Shown one piece after another: positions 1 through 9,000 of a stretch of 59,037 nt of DNA (position 1 is its first letter; each line of letters opens with the position of its first letter). The stretch lies in contig NZ_LXYE02000056.1 in assembly GCF_001659685.2 (NCBI RefSeq), positions 1 through 59,037 on the forward strand, read 5' to 3'. A program made the position numbers and the translations under genes. The notes beneath the pieces are model-generated. The model ran no database searches. It saw only the letters and a list, made by a program, of their open reading frames with translations, and had not been told where the DNA came from. Source of the DNA: Labilibacter marinus. Lineage in GTDB: Bacteria; Bacteroidota; Bacteroidia; Bacteroidales; Marinilabiliaceae.

Positions 1-1
1 T

Positions 2-158
2 CACTCCAGCGGGGTGGAATGTATATAGAAAACCGTACAAAAAGGAAATGACTCCGGCGGAGTCGAATATTTAAATATATGGTATATGTGTGACTCCTCA
101 GGAGTCATTTTTTTTTGTTTCTGAATTGTTCTATAAACATGTGATGCCTCTGGCATCA
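2..158. repeat. Cluster of four short palindromes (REP-like)
   Basis: Four hairpin-forming palindromes lie in 157 bases. They are at 2-16 (CACTCC/GGGGTG, one wobble), 50-64 (GACTCCGGCGGAGTC), 91-107 (TGACTCCTCAGGAGTCA, followed by a T run) and 142-158 (TGATGCCTCTGGCATCA). Stems are 6-8 bp with 1-3 nt centres, and three share the core CTCC/GGAG. The third, with its T run, could end transcription of a gene to the left of the window. The shared core suggests a dispersed repeat family of the REP type, but no REP-associated transposase is in the window. Confidence 0.6.
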
Positions 159-233
159 TCTTGCGCAAATGGTGATAGGATATCGAGGTTTTTGGTGCTG
201 ATCTGATTCTGAATTTTGTTCATTTTAGCGCAT

Positions 234-266
234 AAAAAAAGGAGAACAAAAATTGTTCTCCTTTTT
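234..266 (-). terminator. Intrinsic terminator of the tRNA-Lys pair
   Basis: A perfect 9-bp stem (GGAGAACAA/TTGTTCTCC) with a 3-nt A loop is flanked by seven A on the left and five T on the right. It can act in both directions. It sits directly 3' of the minus-strand tRNA genes, so ending that transcript is its likely role. Confidence 0.8.
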
Positions 267-272
267 ACTATG

Positions 273-345
273 TGACTCAGCTGGGGTTCGAACCCAGGAC
301 CCCATCCTTAAAAGGGATGTGCTCTACCAGCTGAGCTACTGAGTC
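273..345 (-). tRNA. tRNA-Lys (anticodon TTT)
   Basis: The reverse complement folds as a 73-nt tRNA. Its acceptor stem is GACTCAG/CTGAGTC with discriminator A, then come T8-A9, a D arm starting GCTC, the anticodon loop CTTTTAA (TTT, Lys) and a T loop TTCGAAC. CCA is not encoded. It is the promoter-distal gene of a tandem pair. Confidence 0.95.
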
Positions 346-406
346 AACATGTCATCGGGTTTCCCGATTTAAATTTTCAAGACTACTTTAAGTCTTTTTT
401 TAAGAG

Positions 407-479
407 TGATTCAGCTGGGGTTCGAACCCAGGACCCCATCCTTAAAAGGGATGTGCTCTACCAGCTGAGCTACTGAATC
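407..479 (-). tRNA. tRNA-Lys (anticodon TTT), second copy
   Basis: This 73-nt tRNA is almost identical to the copy at 273-345, with the same anticodon loop. The acceptor stem differs by a paired change (GATTCAG/CTGAATC instead of GACTCAG/CTGAGTC), so the stem stays fully paired. It is the promoter-proximal member of the pair. The 61-base spacer holds two small hairpins (354-368 and 379-396) that may help processing. Confidence 0.95.
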
Positions 480-517
480 TCCTTGTTTGCGCTCGTCTTA
501 TTTCGTTAACGCGGATG

Positions 518-548
518 CAAAAGTAGAGGTTTTTTCTTAATTGCCAAA
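518..548 (-). promoter_or_regulatory. Bacteroidota-type promoter for the tRNA-Lys pair
   Basis: On the minus strand, TTTG (complement of 545-548) is followed after exactly 19 bases by TACTTTTG (complement of 518-525). This matches the -33/-7 consensus TTTG-N19-TAnnTTTG of the primary sigma factor in this phylum. It lies about 40 bases upstream of the first tRNA. Confidence 0.75.
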
Positions 549-683
549 TTTAGAAATAACTTTTTTCATATTTATTTTGCAGTAAAACATGAAAGACGAT
601 AACAACTATTTTAAAAAGAATGAGTTGAGGTATTTGAAAAAAAATAAAAATAAAGTTGTAAATTTAAGAGACACTAAATAAAA

Positions 684-2081
684 ATGATCATGCTCAGTAT
701 TGAAAGGGAACCAGTAGTTGCAGGTACATTTTATAGTTCAGATCCAGATGAGTTAATTCATCAGCTGAAGGAATGCTTTGTAGAGCAACAGTTGAGAGTA
801 AGTCATCGAGTTTCTGCTTTGGTAGTGCCACATGCAGGATATGTTTATTCGGGCACCGTAGCAGCTAGCGCCTATGCTTTAATTGATCAGGATGCCAAGT
901 ATGACAATATATTTTTAATCGGATCTAGTCATCATTTAACCTTTAATGGGGCATCCGTGTATAATAAAGGGCACTATAAAACGCCATTAGGTGTGGTGCC
1001 TGTAAATATTCAATTGGCCAATCAGCTGATAGAGCAATCTAAAAATATTGTTTTTAATCCTTATGCACATTCCGAAGAACATACTTTAGAGGTGCAATTG
1101 CCATTCCTTCAATATAGAATGCGTAATCTAACCCAAATTGTACCTATTGTAATAGGTGTTAAAAAATATAGTGATTGTCAGTATATTGCTTCTGTACTAA
1201 AGCCTTATTTTAATCACAAAAATTTATTTGTATTCAGTACCGACTTGTCCCATTACCCTAACGACGAGGTGGCAACTAGATTAGACAAACAAACAGTGGA
1301 TTTAATCTGCAAAAATAATCCAGATGAATTGATTGAAATGTTGAACGATCAGCATTGTGAAGATGGAGTTTTGACTAAGCTATGTGGTTGGAGTTCTGTA
1401 TTGACTTTAATGTATTTGACAGAAGGTAAAGACCATTATAAATACGAGAAGGTGCGGTATATGAATTCCGGAGAAGCATCGGGAAACAAAAAAAGAGTTG
1501 TAGGGTATCAATCTGTTTTGGTTGAAGATAAAGAATGTACGGTAGAGTCGGTCAGTCAATATGAAAAGGATTATCTATTGCGTGAGGCTAATTATGCTAT
1601 ACAAACTTCTTTTGGGATAGAGATAGAGAAGCCAGATATCGAATGTGATATAGAAACAGGTATTAATAGTGCTTTTGTTTCGATATATGTAAATGGTGAA
1701 TTACGTGGATGTTTAGGGCGTTATAATGTAAGCTGTAGTTTGCCAGAGTTGGTTAAGGATTTGGCATTGGCTGCTGTTTTTGAAGATAAACGGTTTAAAG
1801 AGATTGATGCTTCTGAATTGGATGGTTTAAGTATTGAGATTTCTTTGTTAACGCCGATGAAAAAGATACACTCTATTGAAGAAATTGTGTTAGGTAAGCA
1901 TGGTGTTTACCTTAAACTAGGCCATAAGAAAGGTACTTTTTTACCACAAGTTGCCGACAAAACTGCTTGGAATTTAGAACAATTTTTAGGTCATTTAGCT
2001 AGGGATAAAGCACATATTGGATGGAATGGTTGGCAAAAGGCTGAACTGTATATTTTTGAAGCCATTATTTTCTCAAGTTAG
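684..2081 (+). CDS. AmmeMemoRadiSam proteins B and A fused (Memo-AMMECR1)
   Basis: This 465-residue protein joins two families usually encoded separately. Residues about 8-280 form a Memo domain (metal-binding, related to extradiol dioxygenases), with candidate ligands His50 (PHAGY), His83 (SSHH), His190 (DLSH) and Cys234 (LCGW), matching the His/His/His/Cys site of human MEMO1. Residues about 295-465 form an AMMECR1 domain with the signature LRGCLG at 340-345. It opens a three-gene series with a Tat phosphoesterase and the radical SAM partner. The biochemical role of this trio is not established to my knowledge. The start could be 684 or the second ATG at 690; neither has a clear Shine-Dalgarno. 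Confidence 0.9.
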   Translation: MIMLSIEREPVVAGTFYSSDPDELIHQLKECFVEQQLRVSHRVSALVVPHAGYVYSGTVAASAYALIDQDAKYDNIFLIGSSHHLTFNGASVYNKGHYKTPLGVVPVNIQLANQLIEQSKNIVFNPYAHSEEHTLEVQLPFLQYRMRNLTQIVPIVIGVKKYSDCQYIASVLKPYFNHKNLFVFSTDLSHYPNDEVATRLDKQTVDLICKNNPDELIEMLNDQHCEDGVLTKLCGWSSVLTLMYLTEGKDHYKYEKVRYMNSGEASGNKKRVVGYQSVLVEDKECTVESVSQYEKDYLLREANYAIQTSFGIEIEKPDIECDIETGINSAFVSIYVNGELRGCLGRYNVSCSLPELVKDLALAAVFEDKRFKEIDASELDGLSIEISLLTPMKKIHSIEEIVLGKHGVYLKLGHKKGTFLPQVADKTAWNLEQFLGHLARDKAHIGWNGWQKAELYIFEAIIFSS

Positions 2082-2110
2082 ATTTTGTAGATTTTAATTG
2101 AAAAAACGAA

Positions 2111-3022
2111 ATGAGTAGAAAGCAAACGAGGAGGCGATTTATAAAGAATAGTGCCTTAATTGTTACGGGTTTAACGGTGTTGCCAGCTTGGGCAAGAGGT
2201 AATAAAAAAATACGGTTTGGATGGGTAACAGATGTTCATTATGCTGAAGCTCCCGTTAAATGGGGACGATATTTTACGGAGAGTTTAAGTAAGCTGAGCG
2301 AAGCCGTTACATTATTTAATGAGGAGAGCGTTCATTTTGCTATTGAGACAGGTGATTTTAAAGACCAAACAGACCCTCCTGTAGAATTAGAAACCTTGAA
2401 ATATCTTGAGAAAACGGAAGCTGTGTTTTCGAAATTTAAAGGTCCAAGATATCACGTATTAGGCAATCATGATCTGGATTCTATTTCAAAAGCTCAGTTT
2501 TTAAATAATACCATAAATACAGGTATAGATAAGGATAAAACATACTATTTTTTTGAGCATTCGGGCTGTAGATTTATTGTGTTAGATGCATGTTTTAAGT
2601 CGGATGAAACGGATTATAAAAAAGGTAACTTCGGCTATAAGGATACAAATATTCCTAGTTTTCAGTTAAAATGGCTGAAGAAAACTTTGCAGGAAAGTGA
2701 TATGCCAGTTGTTGTATTTACGCATCAGCTACTGCATGGAGAAGGTGATTTGTATGTCAATAATGCTGCAGAAGTAAGGGCTGTGATGGAGGACTCTGAT
2801 AAAGTAATGGCAGTATTTCAAGGTCATGACCATAATGGTGGAGCAAAGGTGATTAATGGCATATTGTATTATACCCTAAAAGCACTTGTTGAAGGTTCTG
2901 GTGAGCAAAATAATAGCTACGCTATCGTTAATATCCAAGAGGGTGGTGAGATAGTAATAGAAGGGTATCGTAAAGCAGGTGATTATGCATATACGTCCAA
3001 CCGTAAAATACCTACAGGCTGA
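2111..3022 (+). CDS. Tat-exported calcineurin-like metallophosphoesterase
   Basis: The 303-residue protein begins with a twin-arginine signal (RRRF followed by a hydrophobic stretch ending AWA), so it is exported folded. The binuclear-metal motifs appear in order: TDVHY, GDFKD, GNHD, FTHQ and GHDH. The layout, with WVTDVHYAE near the N-terminus, resembles the Mn-dependent ADP-ribose/CDP-alcohol diphosphatase branch, but the substrate cannot be set from sequence. It lies 29 bases after the Memo-AMMECR1 gene and overlaps the radical SAM gene, so the three are probably co-transcribed. Whether it belongs functionally to that trio is unknown. Confidence 0.85.
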   Translation: MSRKQTRRRFIKNSALIVTGLTVLPAWARGNKKIRFGWVTDVHYAEAPVKWGRYFTESLSKLSEAVTLFNEESVHFAIETGDFKDQTDPPVELETLKYLEKTEAVFSKFKGPRYHVLGNHDLDSISKAQFLNNTINTGIDKDKTYYFFEHSGCRFIVLDACFKSDETDYKKGNFGYKDTNIPSFQLKWLKKTLQESDMPVVVFTHQLLHGEGDLYVNNAAEVRAVMEDSDKVMAVFQGHDHNGGAKVINGILYYTLKALVEGSGEQNNSYAIVNIQEGGEIVIEGYRKAGDYAYTSNRKIPTG

Positions 3023-4025
3023 TAAAGAGGCTTTGTTTTGGCATAAAAAAGAAGGTGGGATAGAGTGTGTTTTATGTCCGCATCGGTGTTTCTTGTTGCC
3101 TGATGAGATTGGTGTATGCAGAGCAAGGAAGAATGTAAATGGTCGGTTAATGGCACTAACGTACGGATTTCCCTGCGCTTTGCAGGTAGATTCAATCGAA
3201 AAGAAGCCCTTGTATCATTTTCTGCCCAGTTCTAAAACTTTGTCACTCGCTACAATTGGATGTAACCTTCGTTGTTTAAATTGTCAAAATCATCATATTT
3301 CTCAGGCTAATCTTGAGCCTAATCAAGAAGAATATATTAGCCCTTATGATATAGTTGAATTGGTTAAAGTTAAGGGATGTAACTCTATTTCGTATACATA
3401 TACAGACCCCGTAGTTTATTACGAATACGCATTGGATACTGCTGAGCTAGCTCGTGAAAGGGGATTGAAGAATGTGATTGTTTCCGCAGGATATATTCAT
3501 AAAAAACCACTGAAGGATTGGTGTAAAGTGATGGATGCTGTAAATATCGATTTAAAATGTTTTGATGATGATGTGTATCAGCGTTTGAGTCAAGTTAAGC
3601 TAAAATATGTATTGCAAACGCTAGAAACTTTGTTAGAGGAGAATGTTTGGCTTGAAATTACCAATTTAATTATTCCTGGATATACAGACGACATAGGAAT
3701 GATTAAAGATATGTGTAAATGGTTGGTGAAAAATGGTTTTTCTAAAGTACCTATTCATTTTAGTCGTTTTCATCCGAGTTATAAGTTATTGCAAAGTACT
3801 GCAACCTCTATTGAATTATTACAAGAGATTTATACTATAGCTAAAGATTTAGGGATGGAGTACGTTTATTTAGGAAATGTGCCGCAAGCTGAATATAACG
3901 CTACGTATTGTTCCAATTGTAATTCTAAATTGATTGCCAGAAATCGATCTGTAATTGAATTTAGGGAATTCAAGAAAGGAATCTGCTCTAATTGTGGAAG
4001 TTCAATAGTGGGTGTTTGGGAATAA
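2985..4025 (+). CDS. AmmeMemoRadiSam system radical SAM enzyme
   Basis: A radical SAM protein with the Fe-S motif CNLRCLNC (C-x3-C-x2-C) near residue 95. An N-terminal cysteine cluster (CVLCPHRC then a further Cys) and a C-terminal zinc-ribbon-like pair (CSNC and CSNC) are typical of this family. It overlaps the end of the phosphoesterase gene by about 38 bases, which implies translational coupling. An in-frame GTG at 2979 is an alternative start; ATG at 2985 has AGG six bases upstream. It is the partner of the Memo-AMMECR1 fusion two genes upstream. Confidence 0.9.
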   Translation: MHIRPTVKYLQADKEALFWHKKEGGIECVLCPHRCFLLPDEIGVCRARKNVNGRLMALTYGFPCALQVDSIEKKPLYHFLPSSKTLSLATIGCNLRCLNCQNHHISQANLEPNQEEYISPYDIVELVKVKGCNSISYTYTDPVVYYEYALDTAELARERGLKNVIVSAGYIHKKPLKDWCKVMDAVNIDLKCFDDDVYQRLSQVKLKYVLQTLETLLEENVWLEITNLIIPGYTDDIGMIKDMCKWLVKNGFSKVPIHFSRFHPSYKLLQSTATSIELLQEIYTIAKDLGMEYVYLGNVPQAEYNATYCSNCNSKLIARNRSVIEFREFKKGICSNCGSSIVGVWE

Positions 4026-4211
4026 AAAAAAGGAGGCCATATCCACGATAGAATACAACCTCCGATACACACAGGAATTGTTGGGAGGAAAAATTAATTT
4101 CAATTTCCTTTTGTTGCTCGCAAATATCATCTATAATTCATTTAAGCCTATTACGCATCTGTTATCAATACCTTAAATTAAAATTACCATCTCCTATTTT
4201 ATTCAATGTGA

Positions 4212-4254
4212 CAATATGGCGTATAAAATAAATACGATGCGCCAATATGACGCA
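4212..4254 (+). promoter_or_regulatory. Spaced direct repeat upstream of hsp20
   Basis: CAATATGGCGTA (4212-4223) recurs as CAATATGACGCA (4243-4254) at an offset of 31 bases, about three helical turns. It lies about 115-155 bases upstream of the hsp20 start. The arrangement suits a regulator binding two sites on one DNA face. It does not look like a CIRCE element. The regulator is unknown. Confidence 0.35.
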
Positions 4255-4353
4255 TGCATGTATTGTATTATGACTTTATGTCTTGATAATTAATGTGGTA
4301 TGTCCTTTGAGATATAAGAGTCAAACAACAATAAAATATTAAAAATTTAAAAT

Positions 4354-4360
4354 AGGAGGA
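4354..4360 (+). promoter_or_regulatory. Strong Shine-Dalgarno of hsp20
   Basis: AGGAGGA lies seven bases before the ATG at 4368. Most genes in this window lack such a site, so this gene appears built for high translation, as expected for an inducible chaperone. Confidence 0.75.
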
Positions 4361-4367
4361 TTAAGTT

Positions 4368-4799
4368 ATGACACTAGTAAGAAAAGCAAACAGAAATTTT
4401 GATTCAGTATTAAATGATTTTATGGGTGGTGATTTCTTTATGAACCAGAGTGGTATGTATTCGGGAAACCAAACTTTACCTGCAGTTAACATTGCCGAGG
4501 ATGATAACCAGTATTTAATAGAGTTGGCTGCTCCTGGTTTGGATAAGAATGATTTTAACATTGAATTTAATAATGGCAAGCTAACGATTTCTGCTGAGCG
4601 AAAAGAAAAAGCAGAAGAAGTGAAGTTTAAGCAAAGAGAATTTAATTATGCCGGATTTACCCGCACCTTTGTTGTCCCTAAACAAAAGGTTGAAGATGGA
4701 AATATTTCCGCAGCATACGAAAATGGGGTTTTAAGTGTTGCTTTGCCTAAAAGAGAAGAGGTGAAGCCAAAACCAGCAAGAAAAGTAGAGGTTGCATAA
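4368..4799 (+). CDS. Hsp20/alpha-crystallin small heat-shock protein
   Basis: A 143-residue small heat-shock protein, a holdase that binds unfolding proteins in the cytoplasm. The alpha-crystallin domain runs from about residue 38 to 130. It includes the LAAPGLDKNDFNIE strand and the conserved AAYENGVLSVALPK segment (A-x-x-x-n-G-v-L form). A short C-terminal tail has a KPKPARKVEV segment. Length is normal for bacterial class A proteins. It is monocistronic, with a strong ribosome site before it and a clear terminator after. Confidence 0.95.
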   Translation: MTLVRKANRNFDSVLNDFMGGDFFMNQSGMYSGNQTLPAVNIAEDDNQYLIELAAPGLDKNDFNIEFNNGKLTISAERKEKAEEVKFKQREFNYAGFTRTFVVPKQKVEDGNISAAYENGVLSVALPKREEVKPKPARKVEVA

Positions 4800-4820
4800 T
4801 TGAGTAGTTTGATTTTTGGG

Positions 4821-4853
4821 AGAGGAGTTTCTGTTGGAACTCCTCTTTTTTTT
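4821..4853 (+). terminator. Intrinsic terminator of hsp20
   Basis: An 11-12 bp stem (AGAGGAGTTTC paired with GGAACTCCTCT) with a short loop is followed by eight T. It lies 20 bases after the hsp20 stop codon. Confidence 0.85.
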
Positions 4854-4944
4854 CATGTTAAACTCACGAATGTGAGCTTGTGTTTATTAAGTGTAAACTG
4901 AATAAAAATAGATTGTTAGCGCTTTTGTAAATGCTAATAATTGA

Positions 4945-6015
4945 CTAAAATACTCTTCTTTTCTTTCTTTTGTATTTACTTCTGCTTGTGCTAGAAAGTG
5001 GATTGGCTGTTTCGGAACAAGGGAGAGCTGGTCGTTTACCATTCATCCTTAAACTCATTCTTTGGTTAAACTCGAATATTACCGACAATTCATGGGCCCC
5101 TTGTGCATTCCATCCCAGTCCGGATAGCGAAACGTCGTAACTATAGCCAAATCGTAGAGGGCCATATTTGTACGACAATAAAGCTACAATAGCGTCTTGA
5201 TTGATGCTGGTGCTATTTTTTGTAGTGATAAATGGTAAACCTCTATACCAAATACCAATTTCAATAGGGTCGTTGAACCAATAAACGCCTAAATCCATTT
5301 GCACATCCTTGGCTTGTTGTTGCAGTCTATAGCTTAAGGAGAATGATCTTGCAGATCCCGTACCTCTGCGTTTCTCGTTCCATATGTTAACACCTCCAAA
5401 TAATACTGTTTTAAGTGGAAACCTCATTTCTTCGTTTAAAAACGAATAATTAGGCTGAGCAAGATGGTCGATAGTTAATCCAAACCAATACTTAGAGCTG
5501 TATAAAAAAGCAGAAGCAGCAAAGTCAATATAATTAGCTCTTTCGTTGTTTAATCTGTTCCACGATCCAGATCCTCCAACGCCTTGCATCTCGTCGCCAA
5601 ATTCTAGTTTATTGAAATCAATGAATTTGTTACCATAGGAAAACTGAATACCCGGGATGAGTTGCCACTCATCGTTTATTATCAAGTTGTAACTATACTG
5701 AAAAGTAAATTGAGTTGTGGTTAATCCAGCACTACCTGCTTTATCTTGGTATAGCATAAATCCAAGGCCGCTATTAAGGCTGGGAAAAAAGTTATCGAAT
5801 GAGATTGAATACGTTTCAAAAGCCTTGTTGATGCCTGGCCACTGATTTCTGTAATTGGCAATTAATCGCCCTCCATCTGTAGATCCTGCTAAAGAGGGGC
5901 TCATGTACAGCGGATTGGCATAGAATTGTGAAAAATGCGGATCTTGCCCATATAGGTTAGTCATCACAATGGTTAGGATGAAAAGCGTAATTATGTGTTT
6001 TATTTTTCTTAACAT
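4945..6015 (-). CDS. PorP/SprF family outer-membrane protein
   Basis: This 356-residue protein has a signal peptide ending near NLYGQ, then the family signature DPHFSQFYANPLYMSPSLAG, then many short amphipathic strands as expected of an outer-membrane beta-barrel. PorP/SprF proteins work with the type IX secretion system and are needed to export or anchor particular large cargo; SprF serves the adhesin SprB in Flavobacterium. It lies four bases downstream of the PKD-repeat gene, which carries a type B T9SS tail. The two therefore form the standard cargo-plus-partner pair. The C-terminus is very basic (SKYKRKKRR). Confidence 0.9.
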   Translation of the reverse strand: MLRKIKHIITLFILTIVMTNLYGQDPHFSQFYANPLYMSPSLAGSTDGGRLIANYRNQWPGINKAFETYSISFDNFFPSLNSGLGFMLYQDKAGSAGLTTTQFTFQYSYNLIINDEWQLIPGIQFSYGNKFIDFNKLEFGDEMQGVGGSGSWNRLNNERANYIDFAASAFLYSSKYWFGLTIDHLAQPNYSFLNEEMRFPLKTVLFGGVNIWNEKRRGTGSARSFSLSYRLQQQAKDVQMDLGVYWFNDPIEIGIWYRGLPFITTKNSTSINQDAIVALLSYKYGPLRFGYSYDVSLSGLGWNAQGAHELSVIFEFNQRMSLRMNGKRPALPCSETANPLSSTSRSKYKRKKRRVF

Positions 6016-6019
6016 CCTT

Positions 6020-9000
6020 TTATCTTAATAAAGTTACATCACCAGTGTATACTTTCACTTGTCCTGTACTGAATCTGCAAGTCGCTTTCCAAATGTATAC
6101 ACCTTGCGTACAAAGCTGACTTTGGTAGTAACCATTCCAACCTACTTCAATATCATTGGATTCAAATAGTAATTGCCCCCATCTTGAATAAATCTGAAGT
6201 TCATACTCTTCAACACCTTTTTGAACGGCAGGATAAAAAACGTAATTGTTGTTATCGGTTCTATCGTATCGACCATCGTTTTCACCAGCAGGATTCGGTG
6301 TGAATGCATTTGGGAATTTAATTTTGCCACCTTCGTTTGCTGTCACAGCTTCCTTTTGAATGTAGGAGCTGGTACATCCATACTCGTTTTCGGCATCTAA
6401 TGTAATATCGTAATTGCCTTTTGTGGTGTATTCGTGGGTAGGGCTGTGCTCTATTGAGGTCTGTCCATCACCAAAGTCCCACAGGTATGTATTGGCACCA
6501 TATGATTTATTGGCAAAAGAAACAGCTTCACCAGGTATGGTTACCACATTAGGGAAAACATCAAATAAAGCGGTAGGCTCTGGATACACATTAATGACCA
6601 AATCATCTTTAATAGTCATGCCTCCTGGACCTTGCACGGTTAATTTAACTATGTAGGTTCCTTCTGTATAATAAGTGTGCGTTGGATTTGGGTCTGTAGA
6701 AATATTCTCATCGCCAAACTCCCATAGGTAGCTTTCTGCATTTTTTGTTGTACTATAAAAATCCACCTTTAATGCTGGGCACCCTTGGGTAGGAGGGCCA
6801 TATTCTACAGTTGGTATTCCTGCTATAATCCTAATCTCTTTTTTCTGAATGTCTTCACATTTATTGGAAGACACTTTTAGTGAAATTTCATATAATCCAA
6901 AGTCGTCGTAGGTATATTCATTAGGTTGTTTTTCTGTTGAGGTTTGTCCATCGCCAAAGTCCCATAAATACTCCCAGTTATCTCCTTCTGTTAAATTATT
7001 AATTGTTACTGTTGAAGCTGGCATTTGTATTTCTTCAGGAGTAGCTTCGAAGTTTGCAATCGGAGTGGCATAAACCATCACGTTTGTGTAAGCAGTATCG
7101 CTACAACCATATGGCGATGAGGCAATCATACTCACTTCGTATTCTTTATCTGTTTCAGTGTTGTTTCTAAATAAATTTAATCCTAAATATCCAGATGAGG
7201 TGTTGCCGTCGCCATAGTTCCATAAAAATGTATTGGCACCCACCGACTCATTACCGAAACTTATTTCAAGTGGTGAACAAGCTTCTCCTTCTCCAGTAAT
7301 TTTAGCAGTAACCATTGGATTTACGCTGGTAAAACCTTGCATAGAATCAATACATCCAAAGGAATTCTCTGTGATGAGCGTAATTCTATAATCTTGAGGA
7401 GTAAAGCTATCGTTGGTGTAAATATGTTCTACATCTTCGTTGCTATTAGTTGTTAAGGTTTCTCCATCGCCAAATTTCCACACTGAAGTTTCTATGTTTT
7501 CTGTGGAATTTGTGAATTGAACTTTTTTAGGTGAGCATACCGTAAAATCATTCGGCTCAAAGTAGGTTTGAGGAGAAGGTAAAACCGTAATGGTTGCTTC
7601 TGTGGTATCTAAACATCCGTAAAAAGATGTTGTGTAAAGCTTAATATTGTGTTTCGCTTTAATATCTGAACTATTTTCGAAAACTTTGTTGTAATAATTC
7701 GCACCTTTTATCAGGTTCCCATCTCCAAAGTCCCATTCGTAAATGTACGCGCCTGGGTCGGCCAAAAAATTAGTGTTTAAAGGAGAGCAACCGCTATCGG
7801 GTACGGCACTTAGATTGAATTCTTGTTTAGGATAAACAGTGGTGAATAAAGATGATGTATCGCTACAGTTATATTCGTTAATAGTAACTAATTCGACTTC
7901 AAAAGACTGAATAAAAGCTTCTGAGTTTGTAAAGGTATGACTTGGGTTTTCTACATCTGTTCCGGTTGAGCCATCTCCAAAAGTCCATTGGTAGCTTGTT
8001 CCGCCTTGTGATTTATTTATAAATGTACTGTTCAGAGGACTACAACCTATTTTTATGTCTGCATCAAAATAGGAAATGGGTGTTGGTGCCACTTTTGTGA
8101 TATGTTTTACTGTGTCAGAACAACCATTATTTGTGTTGGCTATTAAGGTGATTTCATAATCAACAGGTAGTGGTGTTTTGTTCGTAAATACTTGACTTGG
8201 GTTTTCTAGATTAGATATAATACCATTACCAAAGTCCCAATAATAAGAATCTGCATTACTTGAAGTGTTTTCGAAATTTACTTCAAGGGGGGTGCACTCA
8301 ACCGCAGGTGGAGGAGTTAGGTTTGCTGTTGGTACCTGGTGGAAATTTATTTCTACGGTATCGCTTCCTGTGCATCCATTCCCATTGTCTTCTAACCAAG
8401 CGAATTTATATTTTCCAGGTGTGTCAACGTTAACTTGAGTAGTTGAATTTAAGTCATCTATAAAAGAAACAATGCCTACGTTTTCTGCTACCACCCATTG
8501 TCCTACTCCAGCATGTTTATGAGCAATAATCTGTATGGATAAAGCACAGGTGTCCTTGTCGTCCATCACAGTAGGTGTAGGAATCTCTGTGAAAGTAACG
8601 CTAAGGTCTGCAGAGTCTTTACAACTGTTGTTATCTTCTATCCATCTTAATTGGTATGTTCCGTATGTATCGCTAATGATATGAGCTGTTGGACTTGAAA
8701 ATGAATTGAAAGACAAAGAGCCAGGAGCGGAAATGATTTTCCATAATCCAACTCCAATGCTAGGTGTTGCATCGAGTGAAGATTGTAGTCCACATTCGTT
8801 GATATTTAAACCGGCATCTGAATCTGGTTTTTCATGAACTGTTATAGTAATGGTTTCGGTATCTTCACAACCAAAAGAATCTCGTACTTTGTATGTGTAT
8901 GAATAAACTCCTGGTTCGTCCGCAATAAATGTAGGGTTTTGGACATCTGTTTCGGAAAGCTTATCAGTTCTTGCACCTGTCCATTCATGAAATACAAATA

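Larger units (their letters stand above)
4026..4367. other. Intergenic region upstream of hsp20
   Basis: This 342-base AT-rich gap holds a weak hairpin (AGGAAA/TTTCCT, 4086-4109) followed by four T, a possible end of the preceding operon. It also holds a spaced direct repeat (listed separately). No TAnnTTTG box was found. No coding region is supported here. Confidence 0.5.
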
